NCBI RefSeq assembly: GCF_000176235.1
Contig: NZ_ACZV01000005.1
Span: 124,001-188,000, forward strand
Direction of reading: 5' to 3'
From: Vibrio orientalis CIP 102891 = ATCC 33934
GTDB lineage: Bacteria > Pseudomonadota > Gammaproteobacteria > Enterobacterales > Vibrionaceae
Length of the DNA: 64,000 nt
Part shown: piece after piece, positions 47,647 through 56,658 of the stretch
Layout of the letters: each line of letters opens with the position of its first letter
Numbering within the stretch: the stretch's first letter is position 1
The notes under the pieces: model-generated
Database searches by the model: none
What the model saw: only the letters and a program-made list of their open reading frames with translations
What the model was told of the DNA's origin: nothing
Program-made: the position numbers and the translations under genes

Positions 47647-48606
47647 TTACAGCTTAGATTGTGCTCGATTCAATCGGTCATGAACCGCAAACCACGCTTC
47701 GCTCACCGGTGGACGCTCGACCCAGATCTCATCACAGCCCCATTTATCGGCTTCATCAAGCGCGCGATAAAGGTCATGCGAGTACTGCGCGACATCTTGT
47801 GGCATCAGCTTCGATTTAAAACCGAGTGAGGCTTCGATTGCTGAATAGTGTAAACAAGCGATGTTGTTACCGTTTGCTGATTGAATATCGCTAAGATCAA
47901 CCAAGCGAACTTTAGTGTTCGGTTGATAATGGCTAGTGACATTCCCCGGTACCGCAACCGCGTGAGCTTTGGGCGCAAGGACTTCTTTACCTAATGTTTC
48001 AGATAGTTGTGTAGCGGTCACTGGGCCTGTGCGCAATACGCGAAATGGTCGCTGCGTAAGGTCGATAATGGTCGATTCAAGGCCGTGGACACAATCACCG
48101 CCATCAAGTACCGCAGCAATCTTGCCACCTAGCGAGTTCATCACATGCTGAGCGGAAGTTGGGCTGAGCTTCTTATAAGGGTTCGCTGAAGGTGCCGCTA
48201 CCGCCATACCTGAAGAGAGTAAGGAGGCGAAAACATCGTGCGCTGGCATACGAACACCAATCGTCTCTAAACCACCGGTTACCACTGGCGTTGCTTGTTC
48301 AGCTTTATTCAGTAGTAGTGTGACAGGACCCGGCCAGTAAGCGCTGGCGATAGTATAAGCTTCTTGAGGAATATCCGTTGCCCAGTCAGTCAATTGCTCC
48401 ACACTGCCGATGTGAACGATCAGTGGGTGATTTGCTGGGCGACCTTTGGCAGCGAAGATCTTTTTCACCGCTTCAGGGTTCGAAGCATCGGCTGCAAGGC
48501 CATAAACGGTCTCGGTCGGAATCGCAACAAGTTCGCCAGAAGCGAGAATCTCTTTGGCTTGTTCAATATCTTTACTATTGCTTGCTGAAAGGTGTTGCGT
48601 CTTCAA
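47647..48606 (-). CDS. L-threonylcarbamoyladenylate synthase, Sua5 type
   Basis: The 319-residue protein has the YrdC fold (about 10-200: GELVAIPTETVYGLAADA, KIFAAKGRPANHPLIVHI, VRMPAHDVF, AAPSANPYKKLSPTSA, VLDGGDCVHGLESTIID). It also has a C-terminal Sua5 domain (GNVTSHYQPNTKVRLVD). It makes threonylcarbamoyl-AMP for the t6A tRNA modification. That chemistry connects to TcdA elsewhere in the window, which acts on the same residue. Most gammaproteobacteria have a short TsaC, so a second copy may exist outside. The start is TTG at 48606 after GAGGAA. Confidence 0.87.
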   Translation of the reverse strand: MKTQHLSASNSKDIEQAKEILASGELVAIPTETVYGLAADASNPEAVKKIFAAKGRPANHPLIVHIGSVEQLTDWATDIPQEAYTIASAYWPGPVTLLLNKAEQATPVVTGGLETIGVRMPAHDVFASLLSSGMAVAAPSANPYKKLSPTSAQHVMNSLGGKIAAVLDGGDCVHGLESTIIDLTQRPFRVLRTGPVTATQLSETLGKEVLAPKAHAVAVPGNVTSHYQPNTKVRLVDLSDIQSANGNNIACLHYSAIEASLGFKSKLMPQDVAQYSHDLYRALDEADKWGCDEIWVERPPVSEAWFAVHDRLNRAQSKL

Positions 48607-48821
48607 TGTCTCTTCCTCAAAGAACCGATGGATAAAAATCTGAGCCGGCTATTTTAACCATGTTTCACAAAGTTTCGATGTTTAATTGAACATGAATTGT
48701 ATCGATTGATAAAATTTCGCTATATAACGACTACTTTCAACTGTTTAGCGGCTAAGAAAGTTACTCTACGTTTGAAAGCTTGCTAACTGATACGCTGAAT
48801 TGAGCTAAAAAGGACAAGAGA

Positions 48822-50039
48822 TTGAAGCAGACTTACGATTACATTGTTGTTGGCGGCGGGATTGTTGGCGTGTCGACGGCTTGGCAGTTACAGCAACGTC
48901 ACCCAAATTGCTCGATTTTACTACTTGAGAAAGAGCAGCACTTATCGTCTCATCAAACAGGGCATAACAGTGGTGTGATTCACGCTGGAGTCTATTATGC
49001 CCCCGGCAGTTTAAAAGCCGAGTTTTGTAAAGCGGGCGTCGCGGCGACCACCAAGTTTTGTCGTAGGCATACTATACCGGTTGAGAACTGCGGCAAGTTA
49101 CTCGTTGCGACCACACCTGATGAAGTCGAGTGTATGAAGGCACTATTCAAACGCTGCCAAGACAACGAAATTGACGTTGAACTGATTGATCAGCAAGAGC
49201 TAAAACGCAGGGAGCCGAACATCACCGGACTCGGCGCAATTGCAGTCTCTGCAACCAGTATTGTCGATTATCGTAAAGTGACTCAAGCTATGGCGCAGGA
49301 GTTTCAACAAGCGGGTGGCGAGATACAGCTAAGTAGCGAAGTGATTGGACTTACAGAGCATTCAGACCGCGTCGAAGTTAAGGTTCAAAGCCAATCTCAG
49401 TCAACTGTCTTAAGCGGACGGTTCTTAGTCTCGTGTTCTGGGTTAATGGCCGATCGAATCACGCGAATGATGGGGCTTGAGACCGATTTTCAAATCATCC
49501 CTTATCGCGGTGAATACTTCCAACTGCCAGCAAAGCATAACCAAGTGGTGCAACACCTTATCTACCCAATCCCAGACCCAGATTTGCCGTTCTTAGGTGT
49601 CCATTTAACCCGCATGATTGATGGCAGCGTGACTGTTGGGCCGAATGCAGTGCAAGGCTTTAAGCGAGAAGGGTATGGGCGATTTAACTTTGATCTTAAA
49701 GACACCCTAGAGATGCTGCGTTTCGCGGGTTTTTGGAAGGTCACTGCCAAACACTTTAAGACCGGGTTAGTGGAGTTTAAAAACTCTTGGTCGAAAGCGG
49801 GCTATCTCAAGCTGGTTAATAAATACTGCCCGCAGATAGAGGTTGAAGATTTACAGCCGTACCCCGCAGGGATAAGAGCGCAAGCCGTGCTTAAAGATGG
49901 CAGCTTAGTACATGACTTTTTGTTTGCTGAAAGCCCGCGTTCTTTGCATGTCTGTAATGCGCCCTCACCGGCCGCCACTTCTGCTATTCCGATTGGTGGT
50001 TATATTTGCGATAAGATCGCAGACAAGCAAACGCTATAG
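48822..50039 (+). CDS. lhgO: L-2-hydroxyglutarate oxidase
   Basis: LhgO oxidises L-2-hydroxyglutarate to 2-oxoglutarate and feeds electrons to the quinone pool. The 405-residue flavoprotein has the FAD motif VVGGGIVGVSTAWQL. TGHNSGVIHAGVYYAPGSLKA, the hallmark of this subfamily, follows, as do YRGEYFQL and PAGIRAQAVLKDG. The start is a TTG at 48822 with AAGGA seven bases before. It converges with the VOC gene, their last six bases overlapping. No csiD is nearby. Confidence 0.9.
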   Translation: MKQTYDYIVVGGGIVGVSTAWQLQQRHPNCSILLLEKEQHLSSHQTGHNSGVIHAGVYYAPGSLKAEFCKAGVAATTKFCRRHTIPVENCGKLLVATTPDEVECMKALFKRCQDNEIDVELIDQQELKRREPNITGLGAIAVSATSIVDYRKVTQAMAQEFQQAGGEIQLSSEVIGLTEHSDRVEVKVQSQSQSTVLSGRFLVSCSGLMADRITRMMGLETDFQIIPYRGEYFQLPAKHNQVVQHLIYPIPDPDLPFLGVHLTRMIDGSVTVGPNAVQGFKREGYGRFNFDLKDTLEMLRFAGFWKVTAKHFKTGLVEFKNSWSKAGYLKLVNKYCPQIEVEDLQPYPAGIRAQAVLKDGSLVHDFLFAESPRSLHVCNAPSPAATSAIPIGGYICDKIADKQTL

Positions 50040-50450
50040 TTGGGGTTTTAGTTCGACGATATTGCCTTCAGGATCTTCAATATAGATAGAGCGGCCAAAG
50101 CCTTGTGCGCCGTACCTCTCTTCAAAGTCATTAGTGGCAATATTGTGCGCTTCAAGATAACCACGCAGTTGTTGTTCATCAAACGCTGCTGTTTGTAGGC
50201 AGAAATGATCGACGTTGCGTCCGTTTTGCTCGGGCGCTTTGCCGCCTAGTTGTCCTAACTCACTCTCTACCGTCACGATATCGATCAATGCATTACCCGC
50301 TCTTAGTTGAGTTAGGCCAAGTTCGGGCAGCTCTCTTTCTATTGGGCAAGCAAGAATGTCTTGATAAAAGGTGAGCATTTTCTGTAGCTTAGACGTTCTT
50401 AACACGATGTGGTCGATAGCCAGTATTTGGATTGGGCTTTGGCGCGTCAT
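50034..50450 (-). CDS. VOC family protein (glyoxalase/dioxygenase fold)
   Basis: The 138-residue protein has two beta-alpha-beta modules of the vicinal oxygen chelate fold: LAIDHIVLRTSKLQKMLTFY with a possible metal histidine, and NVDHFCLQTAAF, then SIYIEDPEGNIVELKP with the glutamate ligand. Its substrate is not evident. Start at 50450 (MTRQSPIQ) with GGGA nine bases before. An in-frame ATG at 50465 lacks a ribosome site. The gene's 3' end overlaps that of lhgO. Confidence 0.85.
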   Translation of the reverse strand: MTRQSPIQILAIDHIVLRTSKLQKMLTFYQDILACPIERELPELGLTQLRAGNALIDIVTVESELGQLGGKAPEQNGRNVDHFCLQTAAFDEQQLRGYLEAHNIATNDFEERYGAQGFGRSIYIEDPEGNIVELKPQL

Positions 50451-50519
50451 CGTTAAATATCCCATTGGGTTTGATTAAATACAGTATAAGACCTGCTGCA
50501 TGACGCAGAGGAAATAAAA

Positions 50520-51329
50520 ATGAAGACTTTTACGTTAGGTGTATTACTCGCTCTTTTTGCTGCCAACAGTTATGCAGGCAGTGCGCCAGTGTCCAAATGG
50601 CAATGTGACATGATGGTTAAAACGGGCGTTTTGGCTCAAGGTGCCCCAGTTGGGTGCGAGCGATTAATGAAGGTCGATTTCGATTACGTTAACTTCGCCG
50701 GCAAAACAGAGCAGGGTAGTATGATTGTTTTGGATGTGGTTGCCCCGTCAGTCGAGCGTATTTTTGCTGAGTTATATCAGCGCAAATTTCCGCTCCACTC
50801 TGCGCGACTAATGCGTGAGTTTAAAGGCGACGATAATGCCTCGATGGATGCTAACAACAGCAGCGCTTTTAATGCTCGGCCAATGACAGGTGGTACAAGT
50901 TGGTCTAAGCATGCGTATGGCGTGGCGATCGATATTAACCCAGTGCAAAACCCTTTCTTAGCATTTGGTAAGAACGGCACCATTACCGTTAAGCCAACGC
51001 AATCTGCAACTCAATACATCAACCGAACTCAGTTTCGTGCTCGCTCTGAGCTAAGCCGAACAGGCATGGCGGAAGAAGTAGTCGATCTATTTGCTCATCA
51101 CGGATTTCTTATCTGGGGCGGAGATTGGAACACGCCTATCGATACCCAGCACTTTGAAATCGGCTCAAGGAAGTTCGTCAACCAATTAGTCTCTAAACCT
51201 AAGCCAGAAGCGACAAAGCTGTTTAACCGTTATATCGAATCATACCGAACGTGCTATGAGCAAAACAAAGCGCAAGGTGCAGAGAAAACTAGGGCTATGT
51301 GTGCTTATGAGACGGTGAGGGCTTTTTGA
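50520..51329 (+). CDS. Secreted M15-family peptidase (peptidoglycan D,D- or L,D-peptidase-like)
   Basis: The 269-residue product has a signal peptide (KTFTLGVLLALFAANSYAG). A C-terminal M15 zinc-peptidase domain follows: SKHAYGVAIDINPVQNP supplies H and D ligands, and DTQHFEI supplies the third ligand histidine. A GFLIWGGDWNTPID segment precedes it, as in phage-endolysin-type M15C enzymes. It probably cuts peptide cross-links of the cell wall in the periplasm. It converges with the restriction-modification insertion and is followed by the left copy of the repeated terminator. Confidence 0.85.
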   Translation: MKTFTLGVLLALFAANSYAGSAPVSKWQCDMMVKTGVLAQGAPVGCERLMKVDFDYVNFAGKTEQGSMIVLDVVAPSVERIFAELYQRKFPLHSARLMREFKGDDNASMDANNSSAFNARPMTGGTSWSKHAYGVAIDINPVQNPFLAFGKNGTITVKPTQSATQYINRTQFRARSELSRTGMAEEVVDLFAHHGFLIWGGDWNTPIDTQHFEIGSRKFVNQLVSKPKPEATKLFNRYIESYRTCYEQNKAQGAEKTRAMCAYETVRAF

Positions 51330-51364
51330 TTTAGTTCTAATGCTTTCTTATGGGGACAACATAG

Positions 51365-51398
51365 ACAAAAAGGCGCTAACTCAGAGAGTTAGCGCCTT
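51365..51398. terminator. Hairpin terminator, left copy of the duplicated ssrA-type terminator
   Basis: AAGGCGCTAACTC pairs perfectly with GAGTTAGCGCCTT around AGA (51370-51398). The sequence including the preceding ACAAAA is nearly identical to the terminator of the tmRNA gene at 54691. Confidence 0.9.
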
Positions 51399-51494
51399 AA
51401 ACATCGATTGTATATGGTTAGTTTTCGGTAACATGTTTGGCTCAAAATATTCAGAATTTTGTATGAGGCCAAAATTATCAGTGAAAGCCTTTTC

Positions 51495-53249
51495 CTAAGC
51501 TGTTGCTCTTAAATCGTTTCCAGAATCATCATTAGACGTTGAATTGTCGTGTGTTATTTCGACTTCTACTCTGTCTTCGTTGATGGACTCATCTATTAGT
51601 GGACTGATAAGTTCAGCAACAGCTTTGAATACAGGAACAATAACTGAGTTACCAAACTGTTTATAAGCACTTGTATCAGCGCAAACTATATTGAAATCAG
51701 TATCTCCATCCTGACGATAACTTAATGGCTTTTCGAAACCCATTAAACGCGCACACTCTCGAGGGGTTAGGCGCCTAGGCGTTTTGTACTCAGGGTCAAA
51801 CATAGCTGAATCAACGTACCGACCATGTTCCTCATTGTATTTTTCTTGCGAAGATTTAGTGAAGCTCTTAATTTCTGTTGCACTAGCTTCAGGATAAGAG
51901 GCTAAGTAGTTTTCGAGTCGATCCGCAACATAATTGTTACGTTCCTTAATTTTGTCGATACATCCTGACTTACATCGTTCAAGGTACTCTGTCTCAAGAC
52001 CTTTATCGTTAATTAGTATCTCAGACCCATCTTTATGGTATCGAGCGGATAGTGTTCTTGTGACAGTATTTATATTGCTAGGGTCTACTAACCCAAAGCC
52101 AAAACCATTTCCCTGAGTTTGATGCTTTAGAGCGTAATTATATAGGTAATTCCACAAGTTAGGTGTTAGGGTGTACTTGCTGCTATCTTCATCTGATAGT
52201 TCACACAGAATATCTTTCAATGGAACCCTTTCAGTAGGCTTCTGAATATTATTTAAAGATAGTTTACTTTTATCTATCGTTAAGTCTTTACGTACACCTA
52301 CTAGTACAACACGCTCACGGTGTTGTGGCAGGAAAGCTGCTCCATCGATGATCACAGGATCTGGCTTTCTTTTTCTTACTATTTCAATAGCTTGTTCTAT
52401 ATCTTCGTGTTCGCCAGATATATCCGAAATCCAATAACCAAGTCGGTCAAGGGTTCGAATAATTACAGCAAATGTATTCCCTTTATCATGGCTTTTTAAG
52501 TTCTTAACATTCTCAAGAACAAAGAACTTCGGCTTTCTAGCTTCAATGATTTTTTCGACATCAAAAAATAAGGTTCCTTGGGTCTCACAATCGAATCCAT
52601 GAGACCTACCTAAAGAATTCTTTTTTGATACGCCGGCTAATGAAAATGGTTGGCAAGGGAAGCCAGCCAGAAGAACATCGTGCTCTGGTATGTGCTTTCG
52701 TATGTGATTTAGCTTTTCCTTTTCAGAAACAGAGCTTTCCCCACTGAGAGTGATCTTCGTGATATCCATAAAATCACGATTTTTCATGGGGTTCTCAGTT
52801 GATTCATCCAGAAAGTAAGGTAGCTCATCCTTATCAACATAATGATTTGCTAGATATGTACGTCTTGCTTTGTCGTCCCATTCGGAGGTAAAACGACATT
52901 TTCCCCCAATGTCTTCAAAACCCCTTCTGAGGCCGCCAATACCTGCAAATAGGTCGATAAATGTGAACTTTTCATTGTCCCAATGTTCAGGTTTATTTGG
53001 TAGCAAGTTCCGTTCGATATAGTTACGTTCATTTTCTGTTAGTGACAGAGAGCAACTAGATGGATCTTTTTTCCATAAACTTAGTGATTTTCGGTCGGTT
53101 TTAAAACCGAGTTCGTTAAGCTTTATTGCGAGATTCTTCTGATCGTATATCTCGATCAACAACTTCAATAACTGTGAACTTTCTTGTCGGTCTTGGCTAT
53201 GTAGTTTTTCGTACAGCTCATCACCAAGTTTAATTACTTTATCTACCAT
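51495..53249 (-). CDS. DNA (cytosine-5-)-methyltransferase, EcoRII/Dcm-like
   Basis: The 584-residue protein has an N-terminal extension of about 90 residues, then the C5-methyltransferase motifs. Motif I is FIDLFAGIGGLRRGFED. The catalytic motif IV is LLAGFPCQPFSLAGVSKKN. Motif VI is FVLENVKNL, motif VIII PQHRERVVLVGVR, and motifs IX-X RTLSARYHKDGSE, RRLTPRECARLMGF and FGNSVIVPV. This build is that of M.EcoRII and Dcm, which methylate the inner cytosine of CCWGG. Because the neighbour is an EcoRII-like endonuclease, the same site is expected. It is divergent from that gene. Its codon and base use is more AT-rich than the flanks, in line with transfer. Confidence 0.93.
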   Translation of the reverse strand: MVDKVIKLGDELYEKLHSQDRQESSQLLKLLIEIYDQKNLAIKLNELGFKTDRKSLSLWKKDPSSCSLSLTENERNYIERNLLPNKPEHWDNEKFTFIDLFAGIGGLRRGFEDIGGKCRFTSEWDDKARRTYLANHYVDKDELPYFLDESTENPMKNRDFMDITKITLSGESSVSEKEKLNHIRKHIPEHDVLLAGFPCQPFSLAGVSKKNSLGRSHGFDCETQGTLFFDVEKIIEARKPKFFVLENVKNLKSHDKGNTFAVIIRTLDRLGYWISDISGEHEDIEQAIEIVRKRKPDPVIIDGAAFLPQHRERVVLVGVRKDLTIDKSKLSLNNIQKPTERVPLKDILCELSDEDSSKYTLTPNLWNYLYNYALKHQTQGNGFGFGLVDPSNINTVTRTLSARYHKDGSEILINDKGLETEYLERCKSGCIDKIKERNNYVADRLENYLASYPEASATEIKSFTKSSQEKYNEEHGRYVDSAMFDPEYKTPRRLTPRECARLMGFEKPLSYRQDGDTDFNIVCADTSAYKQFGNSVIVPVFKAVAELISPLIDESINEDRVEVEITHDNSTSNDDSGNDLRATA

Positions 53250-53426
53250 TTCTCTGGGTGCTTTGTGGGGTTTTTAATCTCTCAATCAACACATTCTATA
53301 TTAGACGTGTCGATATATACAGTAGTAATTTGATTATTGTATTGATGAAGGTTTTCTACAAGTATGCGTAGGAGCACTTTTTAGATAAGATTTATGAAGT
53401 TACCTGAAATTTAATGTGGGATTTAT

Positions 53427-54629
53427 ATGAGTTCATTGAAGCAATGGCTGACATCCAAAGACACAGATAGTTGGACTTTCTACATAAAAAGATTATCGGC
53501 AAATGATACTGGAGCGTCTGGTGGCCACCAGGCCGGAATTTATATCCCGAAAGATAACATGGTGGAACTTTTTCCTTCTATAAATCATACGCGTGAAAAG
53601 AATCCAGATCATCATCTAACAGCAATAACATCCTCCCATAACTTTCCAACGAAGCAAGTTCGAGCAATTTACTACAATAATAAATTTTTCGATGGGACTC
53701 GTAATGAAATGAGAGTGACACAATGGGGTGGGCGTCTCTCACCACTGCAAGATCATGAGAATACTGGAGCGCTATGTGTTTTAGCATTTCATAAGAGTCA
53801 GACTGGTTATTGTGATTTGGTCGATGTGTGGGTCTGTAGGAGCATTGATGAAGAAGATGAGCTTGAGGAGTTAACTGGTGAAGTTCTACCCGGACAGTCG
53901 ATATTCAGTCCAGCAAAGCAAATTCTTTCTGGTTTAGTCGTCCGTTACGATTGGAAGTCTATAGATTATCCTATTCCAATGAAGTGGCATGAGAGTTTTC
54001 CGAGTGGGGCTGAGTTAATCAAGTACCTGAGTCAAGTGATTACTTTTAATGAAGAAAATCCAGATAATGCTCTAATGCAAAGAAGAGAAGCGGAATACTC
54101 TTTATTTCGAAGGGTGGAAGAGATTCATGTCTTAGATCTCATTAAAAATGGGTTCAGCAGTGTTGATGAGTTTATTTCATTAGCTAATTCAGTCAGCAAT
54201 CGAAGAAAGTCGAGGTCTGGGAAGTCGTTAGAGCTTCACCTAGAACATATTTTTCTAGAGAATGCTCTTTCGAGTTTTGAAACACAAGCCGTAACGGAAA
54301 ATAAAAAGAAGCCTGACTTTCTCTTTCCTTCAGGTGAAAGTTATCACGATGAAAACTACCCTAATGAAAAGCTGAGAATGCTTGCGGTAAAAACAACATG
54401 TAAGGATCGTTGGCGCCAAGTGTTAAATGAAGCAGATCGAATACAAGTAGTTTATCTTTTTACATTGCAAGAGGGTGTTTCTAAGAATCAATTTAAGGAA
54501 ATGACAGACTCTAATGTAAAATTGGTCGTACCTTTGAGTCTACATAAAAGTTTCCATAAAGACTTTAGAGGTGAATTGATTAGCCTAGAGAGTTTTATTG
54601 AATCAACAAAAGCGCTATATATTGACTAA
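53427..54629 (+). CDS. EcoRII-like type II restriction endonuclease
   Basis: The 400-residue protein resembles EcoRII (404 residues) along its whole length. The N-terminal effector-binding domain has YIKRLSANDTGASGGHQAG, LFPSINHTRE and PLQDHENTGAL. The C-terminal catalytic domain has SVDEFISLANSVSNRRKSR, GKSLELHLEHIF, KKPDFLFPSGE (about 293) and LAVKTTCKDRWRQVLNEAD (about 320), the PD-(D/E)XK-type core. EcoRII is a type IIE enzyme that needs two CCWGG sites, one acting as effector. Divergent from its methyltransferase by 177 bp. No separate controller gene is seen. Confidence 0.93.
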   Translation: MSSLKQWLTSKDTDSWTFYIKRLSANDTGASGGHQAGIYIPKDNMVELFPSINHTREKNPDHHLTAITSSHNFPTKQVRAIYYNNKFFDGTRNEMRVTQWGGRLSPLQDHENTGALCVLAFHKSQTGYCDLVDVWVCRSIDEEDELEELTGEVLPGQSIFSPAKQILSGLVVRYDWKSIDYPIPMKWHESFPSGAELIKYLSQVITFNEENPDNALMQRREAEYSLFRRVEEIHVLDLIKNGFSSVDEFISLANSVSNRRKSRSGKSLELHLEHIFLENALSSFETQAVTENKKKPDFLFPSGESYHDENYPNEKLRMLAVKTTCKDRWRQVLNEADRIQVVYLFTLQEGVSKNQFKEMTDSNVKLVVPLSLHKSFHKDFRGELISLESFIESTKALYID

Positions 54630-54690
54630 CGATCATCACTAACTAGTGTATCGTTTTAGTACAAGCAGCCAAATAATCGAATTCCAAAAT

Positions 54691-54727
54691 ACAAAAAAGG
54701 CGCTAACTCAAAGAGTTAGCGCCTTTC
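54691..54727 (-). terminator. Terminator of the tmRNA gene (right copy of the repeated hairpin)
   Basis: AAAGGCGCTAACTC and GAGTTAGCGCCTTT form a 14-base-pair stem around AAA. On the reverse strand it directly follows the tmRNA 3' end and runs into TTTTTTG. Confidence 0.93.
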
Positions 54728-54735
54728 CAAACGTT

Positions 54736-55102
54736 TGGTGGAGCTGGCGGGAGTTGAACCCGCGTCCAAAAACCATTCATCATTGGTACTACATGCTTAG
54801 TCGATCTTTAATTTCACCAGTGACCTGCGAACCGACACGCCAGCCAAAGGCTATCCTGAATTAAAATTCGCCGTTCATCTCTCAGGCGGGAGAATCCGGG
54901 CTAGCGCGTTTGGGTTTGATCTCTCGTTGGTCCCCGTCTTACGTGCGGAAGCTAGGGCGAGAGAGCTCTGAGCAGGTTATTAAGCTGCTAGTGCGTAGTT
55001 TTCGTCGTTTGCGACTATTTTTTTGCGGCTTTTTACGTGGCCAACCGCCCCACGGCATGCACCTCAGACTTCAAAATTCCTGTCGAATCCTAAATCAGCC
55101 CC
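54736..55102 (-). ncRNA. ssrA: tmRNA (SsrA)
   Basis: tmRNA rescues stalled ribosomes and tags the incomplete protein. On the reverse strand the 5' end GGGGCTGATTTAGGATTCG lies at 55102. The 3' end, with GGTTCAACTCCCGCC (T arm) and the encoded TCCACCA, lies at 54736, giving 367 nucleotides. The tag frame reads GCA AAC GAC GAA AAC TAC GCA CTA GCA GCT TAA, that is ANDENYALAA, the tag known from vibrios. smpB, its partner, lies just upstream on the same strand. Confidence 0.98.
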
Positions 55103-55115
55103 AAGTGTTCTTCGC

Positions 55116-55143
55116 ATAGTACCAGAAAAGCGTAGCCTGTCTA
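55116..55143 (-). promoter_or_regulatory. Predicted tmRNA promoter
   Basis: On the reverse strand TAGACA (-35) and TACTAT (-10) are 16 bp apart. Transcription would start about 7 bp before the mature 5' end, leaving a short leader for RNase P. Confidence 0.6.
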
Positions 55144-55168
55144 TACTTGTGCGTTTAAGTGCTCAAGA

Positions 55169-55654
55169 TTAACGCAATGAGCTCTTCATAACTCGTGCTT
55201 TTTCACGAGCCCAATCTTTTTCTTTAAGATCAGTACGTTTGTCGTGCAGCTTTTTACCTTTCGCTACACCAATTTTGATTTTTACCCATGAGCGTGACCA
55301 GTACAGTGATAATGCTGCTAATGTCATACCTTCACGGTTGATGCGACCAAGTAGGTTGTCAAGTTCACGACGGCTCATAAGAAGTTTGCGCACGCGCGTT
55401 GGGTTAGCAACGACGTGGGTAGATGCTTGATTAAGAGGAGTAATCGTCATACCACTGACAAAAGCTTCACCGTCACGCATGAAAACATAGCTTTCAGCGA
55501 TATTTGCTTTGCCTTGACGAAGTGACTTAACTTCCCAGCCTTGTAGCTCAAGCCCAGCTTCAATTTCATCATCAATGAAGTATTCGTGGCGAGCTTTCTT
55601 ATTGAGAGCGATGGTATTGCTACCCGCTTTTTGTTTTGATTTTTTCTTTGCCAT
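55169..55654 (-). CDS. smpB: SsrA-binding protein SmpB
   Basis: SmpB brings tmRNA to the stalled ribosome and stands in for the codon-anticodon pair. The 161-residue protein has a lysine-rich start ([25 protein letters not shown]), the OB-fold core ([20 protein letters not shown]) and a basic tail ([26 protein letters not shown]). Length and ends are typical. It precedes ssrA on the same strand and is divergent from ratA. Confidence 0.97.
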   Translation of the reverse strand: MAKKKSKQKAGSNTIALNKKARHEYFIDDEIEAGLELQGWEVKSLRQGKANIAESYVFMRDGEAFVSGMTITPLNQASTHVVANPTRVRKLLMSRRELDNLLGRINREGMTLAALSLYWSRSWVKIKIGVAKGKKLHDKRTDLKEKDWAREKARVMKSSLR

Positions 55655-55772
55655 AATGGTTGCATTATACGGTTAGGAGCTAAGTTAGGAAATCCCTTTA
55701 TTTGCGCTGAGTGCAAATAAAAGTAAAATTGCATCATGCTTGAGGTTCGAGCAGATGTTAAGAGGAATCAAT

Positions 55773-56216
55773 ATGAAGCAAGTCAGCCGTTCTGCACTGG
55801 TGTCATTTAGTGCCGAGCAGATGTTCAATCTAGTGAATGATGTAGCCAGCTACCCAGAGTTTCTGCCGGGTTGCTCAGGTTCGCGTGTGATTGAGTCGAG
55901 TGCAGGAGCTATGGTCGCTTCAGTTGATGTAGCAAAAGCAGGGATTAGCAAAACATTTACCACGTCGAATGAGTTGGTTGATTGCGAGGCGATCATCATG
56001 AACCTTGTTGATGGGCCGTTTAAAACCCTCAAAGGTGGTTGGTTCTTTACGCCACTCGATGAGCAAGCTTGCAAAGTTGAGCTGAAACTTGAATTTGAGT
56101 TTTCAAGCAAGATGATCGAAATGGCATTTGGTAAGGTTTTCAATGAATTGACTAGCAACATGGTCAATGCATTTACTAAGCGTGCAAAACAGGTGTACCC
56201 AGTTTATGAGTATTGA
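55773..56216 (+). CDS. ratA: RatA, START-like ribosome-association toxin
   Basis: RatA (YfjG) is a START/COQ10-like protein that in E. coli blocks association of ribosomal subunits. Related proteins bind coenzyme Q. The 147-residue product from the ATG at 55773 has [37 protein letters not shown] and [17 protein letters not shown], which are typical. AGAGGA precedes the start. The ratB start overlaps its stop, so the two are coupled. The toxin role is from E. coli and need not hold here. Confidence 0.9.
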   Translation: MKQVSRSALVSFSAEQMFNLVNDVASYPEFLPGCSGSRVIESSAGAMVASVDVAKAGISKTFTTSNELVDCEAIIMNLVDGPFKTLKGGWFFTPLDEQACKVELKLEFEFSSKMIEMAFGKVFNELTSNMVNAFTKRAKQVYPVYEY

Positions 56217-56559
56217 GTCTGACATGATTCATGTTGAGGTGGTTTATGCGCTTCCTCAAGAGCAGCGTGTGTTTACGCTAGTGGTCAATAAAGAGATGAC
56301 GGTAGAAGAGATCATCGCGCAATCAGGCGTGTTAGAGATCTACCCAGAAATTGACTTGAAAGAGAACAAAGTCGGTGTGTTTAGTCGCAATGTTAAATTG
56401 AATACGACGGTTAATGATAAAGATCGTATTGAAATTTATCGTCCTCTTTTGGCAGATCCGAAAGAGATTCGTCGTAAACGTGCCGAACAAGCCAAAGCAT
56501 CCGGTACGGCTGATCCTGTGACAGGCGGCAAGAAAAATCCGTTAAGGAAGGAAGGTTAG
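56206..56559 (+). CDS. ratB: RatB/RnfH family ubiquitin-like protein
   Basis: The 117-residue protein has a beta-grasp, ubiquitin-like core ([67 protein letters not shown]) and a lysine/arginine-rich tail. It is the usual partner of RatA and belongs to the RnfH family. The ATG at 56206 overlaps the ratA stop by 11 bases. Its function is not settled. In E. coli it was listed as the antitoxin gene, without clear proof that it acts so. Confidence 0.87.
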   Translation: MSIESDMIHVEVVYALPQEQRVFTLVVNKEMTVEEIIAQSGVLEIYPEIDLKENKVGVFSRNVKLNTTVNDKDRIEIYRPLLADPKEIRRKRAEQAKASGTADPVTGGKKNPLRKEG

Positions 56560-56564
56560 GCTAG

Positions 56565-56656
56565 GAGAGCGAGCTGCGCCCTACGAGATGCGAGAACACT
56601 ACGTTCCGAGAGTCGAGACTGGGCAGTGCCCTTCGAGAGCAGAGCGACGCTATATA
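56565..56656. repeat. Intergenic GC-rich repeat block next to a palindromic element
   Basis: Two imperfect direct copies, CTGCGCCCTACGAGA near 56583 and CAGTGCCCTTCGAGA near 56633, lie about 50 bp apart in a G- and C-rich stretch without a gene. The block ends right where the 103-bp palindromic element begins, so it may be part of a compound repeat. No open frame is supported here. Confidence 0.45.
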
Positions 56657-56658
56657 CC

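Noticed and set aside
54646..54864. Open frame over the tmRNA 3' end
   Set aside because: It overlaps the terminator and the tRNA-like end of ssrA on the other strand, so it is a shadow.
55773..56559. RatAB as a confirmed toxin-antitoxin defence module
   Set aside because: The pair is conserved core gene content next to smpB and bamE, and antitoxin activity of RatB is not established, so it is listed as ordinary genes.
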